The notes under the pieces are model-generated. The model had not been told where the DNA came from, made no database searches, and saw only the letters and a program-made list of their open reading frames with translations. Positions 24,711 through 36,837 of a stretch of 64,000 nt of DNA are shown here, piece by piece. Made by a program: the position numbers and the translations under genes. Position 1 is the stretch's first letter; every line of letters begins with the position of its first letter. Source of the stretch: Diospyros lotus (taxonomy: Eukaryota > Streptophyta > Magnoliopsida > Ericales > Ebenaceae); NCBI RefSeq assembly GCF_014633365.1, contig NC_068346.1:17753030-17817029 (forward strand). The letters run 5' to 3'.

Positions 24711-26582
24711 TGTAGGCGCCCCTAACTAGGGGCCCACAAAAAAATAACATATATGCCAAAACCAACTAAAAGCATTACACACCCTCCTTGTTATAACAAC
24801 GGAAGCCACACTCATACATTCTTACTCATAGACATATAAATTAGAGTCCACATACCCACAAACATAAGTTAATATTACACACCACATTATCCTCTCAGGG
24901 GTACAACCTAGAACAAACATAACTTAATAATACACAACACAAAACAACCCCCCAAGAACCTTTTGGTTAAGACGGTTCTGTACACACTTCTACCCCCATG
25001 GCTCCAACTTCACTTGGCTCGCCCTTTACTTCAGTTTTACCCTTACTTGGAATGATGCAAGCAAATATGAGCCACAAAGCCTAACAAGTATAACTGGAAG
25101 AATGTGAGCATAATAGTCATGGGTATCGAGAGGTAAAAAAGTCATGAATGCCACTTAAAGTACTTTCACATGATAATAATGATGAAACATGCATCCATGC
25201 TCATATTCAATCATAACATAGGACTAAAGTCCAAAACCATGGGACCGAAGTCCATATCATAACCTTGGGACCGAATTCCATCTCTGAGCTGAAGCTTTCT
25301 CTACAGATATATCCTATGGACTCATCCTCTATGCACGTCATGAAACCTTTACACATTTTAAAACCATTTTCATGCACATGCTCTATGCATCATTATGACA
25401 TGCATCTTTATAATAATTTTCCATAAATAACTGACATGCGAATAATGAAACAATATGCACAATATGACAACATTCATGCAAGATAACATCAATCCCTTGC
25501 ATGTCTTCAATAAAGCATCATTCCCAAGGAAGGATAGGGTGATTCAAGCCTTATTTGAGACTCAGGAGGTATAATGAGAACCATAAAATAGTTTACTAGT
25601 AACGAAAAATTACTTGTAAAATGGGAAATAACTTACAAAAATAGGGAATTAAGAAACCTGAACTTGCATTAAGAGGAATTGGACTTGCAAGACAGGAATA
25701 AAAACTTGTAAATTTAAAACATAAACTTGAGAAAAGAGAGATTGAACATGCCTTAATTATTTTCCTTAATTCTTGTCACGTATCAGGGTTGTTGTCTCGG
25801 CCAAAACCCACACCACCAAAATTTCACCAAAACTTTCTCTAAAATTTCCCCCATTTCCTCAAGCATTCATGGCCTATTTATAGGCCAAGGGGTAGGGACA
25901 TCGTAGGAGCAACAAGGGAGATCAATTATGGTGGTAAAATAGTAGGTGGAACAAGTGGAATGGCTGGCAGCTGCTGGGCCCGCGGTAGGGCCACACAGGG
26001 CCCTACGTGGCGCTGCCTAGCCGCGCATGGGCACGCGGTCGCACGCATGTGGGCCGCGTGGCAGTGCGAATGCAGCCCGGGTGGTCGTTCGTGTCTACGC
26101 ACGCATGGGCCCCCTTGCGGGGCCACTCGTGTGCCTGGGCGCCCCTAGCACCAGCTGGGTTTCAAAAACCCAGCTTTAGTTTTGCTTGGCCGTGGGTTAG
26201 ATCCCGCGACCTCCCCCTCCTCCTTGGCACGCCCAACAATCTTGCCTCCAACCCTCCTTGGATAATAATCCTCACCACTTAATTTTTAAGGTGACATCCA
26301 ATTTTCAAAATTATACTTTAACCCCAATAACTTTCAGAAATTAACCCAAACCAATTTATTTCAATCTTCACTTATTTCCATAAATACTTCCAAACAAAAT
26401 AATTAATTAACTATTTCATAAAAATAACATAAACTATTATTTTCCCTTAAAACCCCAATATTCCATAACGACCTCAAATAATTTCAAATAATTACCAAAA
26501 CTCACTTGATAAATTTTTATTTTCTCCAATTAATTCCTTACTCCCAATTTCACATTAATTCACAAATATACAGGTCGTTACA
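24711..26582 (-). repeat. 5' LTR of gypsy element 1
   Basis: Plus strand TGTAGGCGCCCC...GGTCGTTACA, 1872 bp. Collinear with 16501-18341, with scattered substitutions and a more diverged GC-rich block (about 25960-26140 against 17750-17910). TATA-type box at 25875-25882. The ORFs at 25926-26282 are within the LTR. Confidence 0.9.
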
Positions 26583-26739
26583 ATTTTCCTTAGACATTTA
26601 CACTCTAGGGCATTCTCTGCAGTCGATTCAGTATTGATAACTGTAAGAAATTATATTATAACCCCAATTTATCTGAAAATTCCACTTACGGCCCAAGTTA
26701 AATTACACTTGAGTCCTTTAAAAAATTTGTGATATTACA
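26583..26739 (-). repeat. Older LTR fragment, right part
   Basis: Continues the fragment interrupted at 16500. Words such as 'tctagggcattctctgcagtcgattcag' in broken form and the ending 'gtgatattaca' match the right-hand ends of other LTRs here (7070-7201, 52140-52269). The first five bases are the duplicated target ATTTT. Confidence 0.7.
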
Positions 26740-28130
26740 ATATGAATCATCAAGATTCAAATGTAAGAATGATCTAGTGACTCTGAAAACAAAGTGTGTA
26801 GATCAAGTATCCGAGGGATTGGATCAAGTGAGAAGCCGAAGATGAACTGTCAATGTAGGAACATGAAGATATTCGCAAGGGGAATCTTATAGTCAGTTCT
26901 GAGGTTGTCTTCATTTGACGACATACGTGATACACTCTTTAATTGAGGAAGGACTTGAGAATGCAAGTATGAGTGGCGTTGGAGACGCTACGAGGGAATT
27001 GTAATCCGTTAAGTCCTGGTATGCAATTATGATATATTGTAGAAGAGTCGTTTATGAAATGTTCTACCGTGAAATGAGCATTATAAGGCTCAAGGGGTGG
27101 ATTAACCTCGGTGTCTAGTGTGGCAATGCTAGTGGGATCATGATATGGGTCATTTTTTGCATATGCCTTGAGGATAGAGTTAGGTTGCATAAAAAAAGCT
27201 ATCCAACGTGTAAAGTAGATATGGAAGATTTGGTGCATGCTCAAGTACCGTGTAGGCACTACCTATTTGGTGATGTGATCACTAGTGATGAAGGCCTAGG
27301 ATGTGTGTTCTTACAGAAAGAGTTAGACATGAGGTGGTAATAGTGAATGATAGTTCTTGGAGGACTATGACGAGACCGTGCAGTTTCACCCAGGGCACAC
27401 CAGTGTGGGGGTCGATGCTTGGTGTAAGAGTAAGCCTACTATATGACTGGGTTGATGGTGGCAGCCTATGTGTGCTAGTTGATGGTGAGTGTAATGCCTA
27501 GGAGGAACTAATTTAATGGTTGTAGGCCGACAGTCAACTAGATCTAAAGAACGAAATACAAGAGGCAGTAGAATCTTGGTGAATGAGATTTCGGGAAGTA
27601 AACCATCACCAATCTAAAGCCTTGATGATGAGTTGTGCGATGAAAATCTCAATTCAAGGTAGAGTTCTTGTACCTAAAGCACAAGAGTTTCTTATTAGGT
27701 CATAACGACTATAAAAGGAATGATGAGAGACCTAGGCAACCAAGATTGTGACCACGGTTCAGTGTGTCAAGTGGGCTTACGAAATCATATAAAGTTGTCG
27801 GTGGTCGATTCGATGAGGAAAACTTGATAGCATCGTGACAAATGGTGGATTTAGAGCCATAGTTGGAAAGGAATCGAGCTTATAAAAGATGGTTGGAACC
27901 AGATATCGTGATCGGGTTTGGGATTCCTAGGAATTTCCTTAAAGTATTGTTTTTAGGGCTATTGAGAATCTAAGGATTCGTGGTAAAAACTTTAGAGTTT
28001 TTTTTTTTCCAGAAGAAGTACAGCAAGTCTTTGGGAAATAACGTTGAGAAATAGAGTTTGAATCTCTTAAAGCTATGAAGGCCATGATCTAGCGAGAATT
28101 GGAGTACCGTAGGTGACATAAGTACCTACG
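26740..28130 (+). pseudogene. Gypsy pol remnant, plus strand
   Basis: Strongly decayed pol. RNase H-like words near 27240-27400 correspond to 'Phe-asp-val-...-leu-gln-lys-glu-leu-asp-met-arg' and 'tyr...his-pro-gly' landmarks of the intact copies. A later part at about 27890-28130 is the reverse complement of 2680-2890. No frame survives. It ends at about 28130, where LTR-like sequence takes over. Confidence 0.6.
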
Positions 28131-28603
28131 TTTGAATATTTTTGTAACAACCCGTTAGAGGGCCCAGTATTTATTCAAGAATTATTTAATTAATTGATGA
28201 AGTTTTTGATTAAGAGATTTTGCCAATTAATTATATAGTGTGGCAATTTAGAGATTTTGAAGGAAAAGAATAGCATTTATTTCTTTTTAATGTTGGAGTT
28301 AAAGGAATTTGCCAAGGTGGAAGTTTAGATTTTTAATTGAGAGAATAGTATTTAAATAAATAGCATTTAAATGGAATTTATTTTGTGGATTAAATGCAAG
28401 GGCATGAAGGTAATTTTGGAGTTTTATTATTATTTGAGAATTTTAATAATAATTTTTGTATTATTATTAATTAAGTGGGACTATGTATATTTAAAGAAGA
28501 ATGAGAATCCATGTATGAGATGGATTTGGATTAAGAGTCTCCTAGTCCCAATAGGAGAAGGTTTTGTGAGTCTCCAAGTTCAATTGGGAGAGGGATTCCA
28601 AGT

Positions 28604-28643
28604 TATAAAAGGAAAGAGATCTAAGACTTTATGTCTATATATA
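28604..28643 (+). promoter_or_regulatory. TATA-type promoter words of the solo LTR
   Basis: TATAAAA and, 26 bases later, TATATATA about 460-490 bp into the LTR, just before the segment leading to the tandem arrays. The position suits a U3/R boundary. Confidence 0.5.
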
Positions 28644-28905
28644 GAGCCCATTAGCTTAGTTTTTCTTCACGCCATGTGAAGAACAGAAAGGTCAAGAGAT
28701 AGCAAAGGCTTGCTAGAGTCTTCAGGATCGCTCCAGGGTTCGATCAGAGAGTTCTATCAGGCAAGTATTCTTCCTGTAATCCCTTCCATTACAGGTTCAT
28801 ATCAGTTTTTTAGATTATTCCAGTTCTTCATTGAGTTCTCAGATTTTATATCAGTAAGCAGAGACATATATATATATATGCGTATAACAGTGAAGTTATG
28901 AGTAA

Positions 28906-29169
28906 GTTCTATTACTCCTTATCCATTTTGGATTGCAAGTTCTATTAATCCTCATCCATTTTGGATTGCAAGTTCCATTAATCCTGATCTATTTTGGATT
29001 GCAAGTTCTATTAATCCTTATCCATTTTGGATTGTAAGTTCTATTAATTCTCATCCATTTTGGATTGCAAGTTCCATTAATCTTTATCCATTTTGGAATG
29101 CAAGTTCCATTAATCCTTATCCATTTTGAATTGCAAGTTCGATTAATCCTTATCCATTTTGGATTGCAA
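28906..29169 (+). repeat. 33-bp tandem repeat, eight copies
   Basis: Eight consecutive 33-bp units, each starting 'gttc' and carrying 'ccattttggattgcaa' with few changes. A partial ninth starts at 29170. The copies keep exact length, so the array is recent or homogenised. It lies inside the solo LTR, after its TATA words. Confidence 0.92.
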
Positions 29170-29187
29170 GTTCTATTACTCTAAGTT

Positions 29188-29548
29188 CTAATATCCGGAT
29201 GCCTTGTATCGTATCCAGATGTATCTAAAGTTCTTCGAGTATGATATTCGGATGGTTTATTTATACATCTGGAAAGGTCGAGATAATATTCGGATGTCTC
29301 GCCTGATATTCGGATGCCTCCCTCAAAAGTTAAATTTTTCATTCGAATAGTCCCCAGTTATATCCGAATGCATCAATGAGATATCCGGATGACCAGAATC
29401 ATATCCGGATGTCCTAGTTCATATTCGAATACATCCCAGCATATCCGAATAGCTTCTGTTTTGAATGTCAGTGTATCCGGATGAGCTTTCTTCATATCCG
29501 AATGTCTTTCATCATATCCGGATATCCTTTCTGATATCCGGATGACTT
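29188..29548 (+). repeat. Dispersed ATATCCGGATG motif array
   Basis: More than a dozen copies of ATATCCGGATG or one-step variants (ATATTCGGATG, ATATCCGAATG, ATATTCGAATA) at roughly 20-30-bp spacing. The core ATCCGGAT is a perfect palindrome. The sequence between copies is not conserved, so the motif itself is what is kept or multiplied. Confidence 0.85.
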
Positions 29549-30561
29549 TTCCAGAAATCCAATTTAGCTTCCAGTGAGTCCTAATTCAAGTTTAATTCAA
29601 TTAATGTATTCAATACCTTCCAACATTGAATTCATAAGCCAGAACATGACAAGTTAATCATACCCATACCCTAAATCATAGTTCATTGAATCTTTGTATT
29701 TTAATATATAGATGAAGATCATATCATGTTCAGCATTATTATAACATGATCAGCATTATTTTGTGAGATTATGTGCATACATTTTGGTATGAGCATTGAG
29801 CATGACTTTATATGGAGCACTACATATCGTGTGCCAGCATTTATGTGAGCATTGCATTGCATTATGCGCGCTAGGCGGCTTATCCGCAGGGATCCCATCA
29901 GTTTCAGTTTCAGCTCAGTTTATGAGTTGCTCGCCTGGTAGCAACCAGGGGGCTAGGGGCTTTGCCCACAGTATGTGCTTACAGTTTTTATGTATGCAGG
30001 TTTCAGATCAGACAGGTATGTATTATCAGATTATGTGGGCCTATGAGCTAAAGTTGCATACCTGCATTTAATTTACAATTTATGTGCATTACATTTTTAT
30101 TAATGCAAATAGACAGTGATTTTACAGTACAAGTTCAGTCAGTTATTTACCAATATCGATATTCTTCGATTCAGTTTTAGTATTCTTTCCAACTTATTAC
30201 TTGCTGAGCTTTTGTAGCTCACATTGTACTCTTCACCCCTCCAGGTTCTAGCAGGGGAGTATCAGATGTGGGGCCTAGCAGCAGTGTTCCGTAGTATGTG
30301 TACGTGGAGCCACTCAAGATAAAAGATGTGGGGGAGTTTGTTAGTTTATAGTGTTTGTCAGTTTAGATCTATTTTATATTTCAGTTGAGGGATTGTCCCT
30401 TACTTAGAGTTTATGGTTTTTAGTCTGTATTGACTTAGAGTTTTTATTCCAGTTGATTGAGATGTTCAGTCATGGTATCAGATTTCAGTTTATCAGCTAG
30501 ATTATTTTATTATCCCCAGTAGCACCTCTTCTCGGTCAGTTCTAGGAGAGGGGGTGTTACA

Positions 30562-32264
30562 ATTTTAGGGACACAGTCTAATTAAAAGATGATTTTTTTA
30601 GTGAGAACCTCCAAAATAGATTATATGCATGAAAAGGTATAAAGTATATGAGGAAACAACGAAGACTACTCTGAAGTGCCTCGTGAACATGTCATCCTTC
30701 TTCAATGAACGCTTTCTTAATAGTGCACGCATAGCGCCTCTCAGGGGGTCCCTAACCATGTCACCTTAGCCCAACCTCATATAACTCATGCAAACACCAC
30801 ATCTATTGTCCCTTAGACTCACGATCTTTCCCATGAGAGCTTTTTTAATGGTTAACATATAGTGCCTCTCGGGGGATATCCAGACTTTTGCCTTCGAGCA
30901 ACAACAGATAGGAACAACAATGTGGCCACATGAATTTTATAAATGCAACAGTTGAAAACACATTTTATATATGCAACATGATTTCATGCAAGAGAACAAC
31001 AAAAGTTTGCATATAGGAACTTCACAAAACACAATTCATGTAATAGAAGTCTCTCGTAAGAGAAAAATATAGGATTTGGAGTTTAGGAGCCTCACCTTGA
31101 AGGTTTATCTTTGAAAGTTACGGTTTCATAGCAAAAGGCCTAGGTTTCTATAGAAAACACGAGTTTCGGTAAATATAATCTCCAATATTTTTACATAGGG
31201 TTGAAGGGCATTAAATGATGGGAAAAACTAAAAAATTTCAAGGCAATGGGGCCCCACACGCGCCCTTAATTTACGAGACAGCTTGCAGGGTTCTCGTATT
31301 TCGATCATAACTCCCTCGTTTTAGCTCCGATTCAACCCCTATTCGAACCAACAGGTCCCTCTCTTCCCCATCTACAGGAATATTACAAAAAATTGAATTT
31401 ACTTAGCCCTTTTTCTAACTATTTGGGATGAACTCTAGCAAAAACCTAAAACTCCAGCCAGGCTCATTCTCCTTTGCTTCTCCTCCAATTCCTTCCCTTC
31501 TTCTTGCAGAATTTTCTCCCGAATAAGATCTTTACCTTGGAATCCCTCAATCCTCAAACTCCCTTAGAATGATTTGAGAACAACCCCATGGCCTTATCTA
31601 TAGATTTTTTGGAACAATCACGTGTCGCCATATGTCCTTAGATAAGTTTTGGACTCCAAAGACTCAAAGCTATATTGGAATGGGTTTTGAAATCCAAAGC
31701 TAGAATAGAATGAATTTTGAAATCCAAAGCTAATACCCCGAGCTTCTTCCAAATGCCATTTTGACCCTTATTTCAAGACCTCAAACTTTGATATTTTACC
31801 ACATGAACCCCTAAGTCCCATGTTTCTCAATTGGCCCAACAAATTTGGAAAAAATATCATTTTTAACCCCTTTTAACCTAGAATTAAAATTACACTTAGG
31901 ATCGAATGCATGTTTCGATCGCAAACCCTTTTGTTTCATCCCGAAACCACTTAAGGGTTGTTCTATTCACTAAATTAGAGTCTCCTCAGGGTTTCATGGA
32001 TTTCCCAAAAGTCCCTTACAATCATTCAATTTTTTAGCCTGAATCACAATTATACCAAAAACTGTCTTGGATTTGATTTCTTTCAGTGCCATAAATCTCA
32101 CCTCAAGACGCTTGTCAATGACATACATTTTTCCTTAGATATCTAAGCTCCAGGGCACTCCCTATAGTTGATTCGGTCACTTGTTACCCTTAAAAGCCAT
32201 TTTTTTTTATATTTTAAACTCACTTAAATTACATGGCAATCTTATGAAACTATGGGATATTACA
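30562..32264 (-). repeat. LTR fragment related to gypsy element 2 LTRs
   Basis: Follows 38640-40376 segment by segment (for example the 'agtgcctcgtgaacatgtc' and 'gcctctcggggg' words) but is more diverged and ends at 'gggatattaca'. Its first few bases continue from 28131-28142 across the solo LTR: 'gtttgaatatttt' joins 'agggacacagtctaattaaaag', matching 'gtttgaatattccgagaaca' at 38617-38637. The left part of this LTR copy is missing. Confidence 0.75.
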
Positions 32265-33390
32265 GAAGCAATTGGGCTGGAACGCGGTAAGGGTGTCAAA
32301 CCCATAAGTTAGAGCTACATAGTGAACTACGAAGATGATCAAATGCCAAAGTTTGGGCAGCATCGTAGCTGTTATGTTTAGACTAGAATCCAAATCCCAA
32401 GGCTATGATAGGATCCCTAACTATCCATAAATGGTTAAAATTTTTGTTGAAATTGACAATTGTCGGAGATTCATGAAGGGATTCTCCAGAATAGTTGTGT
32501 CCATGATAGGACTCGTGTAAGAAGTCAAATGGGAATGGTTTGTCTGATGCAGGGAGGCGATAGCTCAAAGGTTTTAGTTATGTGATAATGCAACATGAAT
32601 GGGTGGTTATATATGGATCATGCTAAGGAAAATAGTGAACTACCCGATGTAAGACTTAGAGCTAACAGCTGTGGTATGTGCTCTTAAGTTATGAAGACAT
32701 TACCAGTATGGTGAGACATTCGATGTGCTCACGAACCAAAAAGAGCCTGAGGTATGTATTCTCGCAGAAAGAGCTAAACATAAGGCAGCTAGGTGAATGG
32801 AGGTCTTTAAGGACTACAACTGCACTACTTTGTATCACTCTGGGCGTGGCAAAGAGGTGTCTGACGCTTTGAGTAGGAGTGTGCCTACCATGACGGGGTG
32901 GTTGGTCAGTGAGTGGCAGTTATGGGAGGCTTTTTGCCTAGTGACTATGAGTGTAGTGCCAAGGGGATCGTCCGTTTTTATCATTGGCTTGACATTTTAG
33001 CTGGATCTAGTGAATGAGATACGAAATGCATGTGTGGGTGACAAGTGTATTTTATCTATGGATTGATGAACATAGCCAGCCCAAGGGTTCTGAATTTTGA
33101 GATGCGGGATGGCATTCTCAAGTTTTGGGGTAGGATGTGCATGCCTAAAAGTTTGGAAGATGTGTAGTTGCCTATAAAGAGCCACAATAGGAAAATCTGA
33201 AAATGACATGGCATGCTCGTAAGCATTGGGCATGTAATAAATGCAAACTAGGGTGTTTGTTAAGGGTTGAATCAGTCTGTGATTGAGATGTTCAGGTAAT
33301 AAAGCTGTGTTTTGTCTATGTTACTTGATTGGTCAGATGCAAAATTTCGAGGACAAAATTTCTTTAAGGAGGGGTGAATCTAACACTCGA
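32265..33390 (+). pseudogene. Gypsy RT-RNase H remnant and polypurine tract, plus strand
   Basis: Decayed pol. Landmarks include a Tyr-Arg-Arg-Phe-x-x-Gly-Phe-Ser equivalent at about 32463-32490, RNase H words at 32700-32800 and the 'His-x-Gly-Arg' and 'Ala-Leu-Ser-Arg' region at about 32835-32880. At about 33345-33375 the typical gypsy 3' tail appears (AAATTTCGAGGAC, then TTTAAGGAGGGG as polypurine tract), but the following bases do not start a recognisable LTR. No open frame of useful length. Confidence 0.65.
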
Positions 33391-33460
33391 CAATTTTCAA
33401 AGGACTCAAGAGTAATTTATCCTGAGCAAAATGAAATTTTCAGAAGCTTTGAGGTTATAG

Positions 33461-33954
33461 TGTAATATCTCACAGTTATGAGTGACCAAATTGACTACAG
33501 GGAAAGCCCTGGAACTAAGATATCCAAGGAAAATAATATGGGATTAACAAGCATCCCAAGACGTGATTTATGACACTGAAAGCGATCAGATTAGAGATAA
33601 TTTTTTATACAACTATAGGTTAGCTTGAAAGATCAAATGATAAAAAATGACTTCCTGGAAGTCAACGAAACCCTAAGAAGATTCATATTTTGCATAAAAA
33701 ACAACCCTTAAGTGGTTTCAGAATGAAACAAGAGCAGTTTATGGTGAAAACATGAATTTGAGCTAAGTATAAATTTCTAATTTTGCCCAAGGGAGACCTA
33801 AAGGACTTTTTTTCGGAATCTTTGGGGATGGAACGAGGATTTTGGAACTCATGGATTATTATGGAATTTTTAGAAACTCAATGGGCTTCATGAAAAGGGC
33901 CAAATTGCAATTTTGAAGCTTGAGAGGGTTGTAGCGTAATTTTTAGAACTTGAT
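33461..33954 (+). repeat. LTR fragment, plus orientation
   Basis: Starts TGTAATATCTCAC and is, in reverse complement, like the right ends of the LTRs at 4620-7201 and 49611-52269. Words such as 'attgactacaggg' and 'aacaacccttaagtggtt' are shared. Its right part is missing. The end point is approximate. Confidence 0.55.
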
Positions 33955-34855
33955 TGTCCCATATAAATGCTAACTAGTTGCACTCTACATATAACATACA
34001 CACATTACATGTGCATAATTAAACAAATATATAATATGTTATAACTAAACAAGTGTATAATGTGTGGGTAATTAGTTAAATGAAAGGGAAAGAATTAATA
34101 AAGTTATATCCTTGTTTGCACGCTCTGTAACTCCTCTCGGAGGAATTTATCCATACATTGCATAACGAGAATGTCACCTTGAAAATATTATGCTAAATCT
34201 GAATAATAAACAATCCTTGGAGGCATCCTCCGATAACTCGGGATTTCACTCGGACAAGCCACCTAGAGGCCAAGAATCTGCTACGACAGTTGTTGTAAGG
34301 CCCACCTTCTCTCAGAGGACTTCCTAGGTGATTAAGTGCTCCAGGGGGGATTACTCTTAAGCCCATCCAAATTTGACCAAGGATTATAGTCCCCATGTCC
34401 AAAGCATACCAGTACGTCCCCGACACTTAGTAAAAAACAATATAAATGGCCCATCTCTTGTTGGGAAATGTATCTCTTTTATATTCATTAATTGCATCCT
34501 TTATTTTCTATGCACCCTACGAAACCTCTACAAGTTCCCGAGGATAACTATTTTCCTTCCCATACTGACTTAAGCATCGGGGGGCATATGCGAATGAGGA
34601 ATCCCTATGTACATTCTAACTTGTTCTTATAAGCGAAGTTAGGCCACGAACACACCAAAAGCTACTCCCGGATGGACTAATCCTCTATCGGAGATACACT
34701 CGAAGGCTTATTCGAGACCCCAACTAGATAATCGAAGATCAGAGCCATATGCTGCATATTTCCATCAGCAAACACATGCTAGATGTTTGCCTCACTACAC
34801 CGTGACTACAATATTCTTGCATCATAAATCTCAATTGTTGTATTTTGGCAACAAC
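33955..34855 (+). repeat. Probable 5' LTR of a Tat-like gypsy element
   Basis: The right end is supported: TTTTGGCAACA is followed at once by a primer-site-like sequence. The left end is only a guess near 'tgtcccatataaatg'. No second LTR is recognised in the window. The ORFs at 34193-34426 and 34373-34573 are not supported as genes. Confidence 0.4.
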
Positions 34856-34857
34856 AA

Positions 34858-34876
34858 TTTGGCATCGTCTGTGGGA
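34858..34876 (+). other. Primer-site-like sequence of Tat-type element
   Basis: TTTGGCATCGTCTGTGGGA resembles the TGGCGCCGTCTGTGGGAA signature found directly after the 5' LTR in many plant Tat-lineage gypsy elements (family knowledge), with GC-to-AT decay in the middle. Confidence 0.55.
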
Positions 34877-35249
34877 ATCAAACAAAAAGCTAAGTTTAAT
34901 AATGAGAACAACCAAGTCTATTTGTGTCAAAAATCAATTGGGCAATACAAAAAGGAACACCAACAAACACATCCCGTTTGGGGGGCTTTCTCGTCAATGG
35001 GGTCCTCTAGCATGGAGTTGTCAAAAGTTGTGTGTGAATTTCCATGAAAACTCAATAGCCCTAAGAAGAGACCTTAAGTGGTGACGGGCACCCCAAGGTC
35101 CTAGGTAAAGTGTCACCAACTCTTTTGCTTGCTAAAAATGATGGATTAAGGAAAGAGCATGATGCATTCTAAGCATAGCATGATGCTTAATCGCCAAAGG
35201 AGTCCAACAAGCATTTCAAACAAGAGGGTCACATCCACCTCCTTAGAAT

Positions 35250-36700
35250 CCTCATTACCCAAAGTGGTATATGGAGAGCCTCTGAAAAACACGACTTGGA
35301 ATCATTCAAGTGTTTACCTATGAGCATACTGCTAAGGATGAGATAGCTAGAAGACTAAGTGGATGTGAAAAATAGTCAATCGCGAAGAATCCACTAAGAA
35401 CACAACCTTAAGGAGAAGTGAAAATTCAGCTTAAGTCCTCTATTTACGAGCATCTACATCTAGGGCATCGTGGTCGGCCCAATTGAAACCCTCTAAAAGT
35501 CATAAAGGAAATTTTAGGACAGGGGAAAGCATTGGATTTTTACAAGGAGATACGTAATAGAAGGGTCTCGATTCCTGTCAATTTTCTTAAGTAACCATTG
35601 CTGCCAATGTTTGAACTTCCATAATTTCCAACACATTGAGGGAGGAGAAATCCCATGGCGTCTGACATAAGTTGGATAAAGTGATTGTGGGCCACGCATT
35701 ACTCTTAATTTGGTTAATTGACCCTCACTGGAAATGTTTCAAGGAAAAAAGGATTATGCGTACTCACCCAGCATTCAGCCGAGGCTACACGAGTCATTGA
35801 AGCAATATGCAAATTATTTCAAAAATTCTACTCTAGAAGTGCAAGATCTACAAGTCAGTGTGGCAACTACGGCATTCCTTTAAGGAATAACATTTTTACC
35901 ATTAAGGAAGTCTTTAGCTCTTGACCATCATTTTTCCTTGAGAGTTGTCTTGCCTAAGCCTACAGATATGTCGAGCAGATGGAGATCTTGATTATTTACA
36001 ATCCCCTGTATGCCTTGACTATGAATAAGGAGAAAATGACAAAAGGTTAGGTAAATGGAGTGCCCAACGGATTTGAGAAAGCAGTTTGCTAGTGCACACC
36101 AAGTTAATCAATTGTTCTTCTCGTTTTGACCAACTGCAAGGAAGGGATAATAATGCCATTTGCAAATTTCATGGATGTCTGAATTACACCACCAAGCAAT
36201 GTGTAATCAAATTGAACAATTGGTTAGCTAGAAGAAACTGGATCTCTCCATGTTTAACAAGCTAAGGCCACAACCTAACCAATTGTAAGGGTAAAATCTA
36301 GCATGTAGAAGGCAACCACTTGGGCTCGATCATGGCAACGAAGGCAATTGAGACAGGGACATCCATAAAGAGGGTGATGCATCAACCACTCCCAAGGAAA
36401 ATGACAATGGGCCTACTAAGGCATGAATTTGTGCGATCTTGGTAGGCGAAAACATGATAGGGGATTCCTCAATAGATTGAAAATGGTATACCCAACAAGC
36501 ACAACACGTTGGCTTACCAACCCAAGCTGAGGAGGATAAGGGTCCAATTAAATTCATTGCAAAAGGACTAGGGTTGTGTGTTGATGCCATATGATGATCT
36601 CCTTGTTGTCCTCATCATAAACACCAAGCATCTCGTTAAGGGAATCCTAATTAACAAAATTATATCGAAGAGGCGGTACATGTCAAGGGAATCATGCAAC
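35250..36700 (+). pseudogene. Tat-like gag and protease remnant
   Basis: No open frame, but two landmarks remain. At about 36140-36250 the sequence encodes CKFHGC followed by TTKQC and a hydrophilic tail (the family pattern is C-x-F-H...H-x-T-x-x-C). At about 36586-36680 it encodes PYDDLLVVLIINTKHLVKGI, like the conserved stretch just ahead of the protease in Tat/Athila elements. The protease active-site Asp-Asn-Gly-Ser region is mutated. Together with the primer-site-like sequence at 34858 this supports a Tat-lineage relic. Confidence 0.55.
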
Positions 36701-36837
36701 TACATACAATGTTGAGTAGACACCCCTGGAACTTAACTTAACAGGTAAATCTCATGGAAACCATGACACATTCTTCCACATAATAAGGTCTTAGGGAAAT
36801 CTTCATTTAATGACATGAGGTATAAGTTAATATGGCA

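Larger units (their letters stand above)
16501..26582 (-). mobile_element. Full-length Ty3/gypsy element 1, chromovirus-like, dead
   Basis: Both LTRs, primer site, polypurine tract, gag and pol are present, in minus orientation. ATTTT flanks both sides (16496-16500 and 26583-26587), a perfect 5-bp target duplication. The polyprotein order is gag, protease, reverse transcriptase, RNase H, integrase, with a chromodomain-like C-terminus (LRHRSIPYVKVQW...SPEEATWE). That motif points to a Tekay/Del-like chromovirus (family knowledge). Stops and frame breaks throughout, plus a 1.5-kb insertion in the integrase region, make it inactive. It landed inside an older LTR. Confidence 0.92.
28143..30561 (+). 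repeat. Solo LTR with two internal tandem arrays
   Basis: Begins TGTAACAACCCG and ends GGGGTGTTACA, with a perfect ATTTT duplication on each side (28138-28142 and 30562-30566). There is no primer site, coding region or partner LTR, so this is a solo LTR made by recombination between two LTRs. TATA-type words TATAAAA (28604-28610) and TATATATA (28636-28643) suggest plus orientation. It inserted into an older minus-oriented LTR, whose sequence continues across the site. The ORFs inside (28371-28679, 28710-28901, 29796-30071) are not genes. Confidence 0.9.

Noticed and set aside
25926..26282. GC-rich ORFs with Arg/His/Ala-rich products, also at 17757-17948
   Set aside because: Part of the LTRs of gypsy element 1; the two LTR copies differ freely in this block.
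28906..29548. CRISPR-like look of regularly spaced repeats
   Set aside because: Plant nuclear context, repeats without unique spacers (33-bp array) or with only a short palindrome, no cas genes, and inside a bounded solo LTR.
33391..33460. Possible LTR start right after the polypurine tract
   Set aside because: No TGTAA-type start and no similarity to other LTRs until 33461, so the joint appears deleted.
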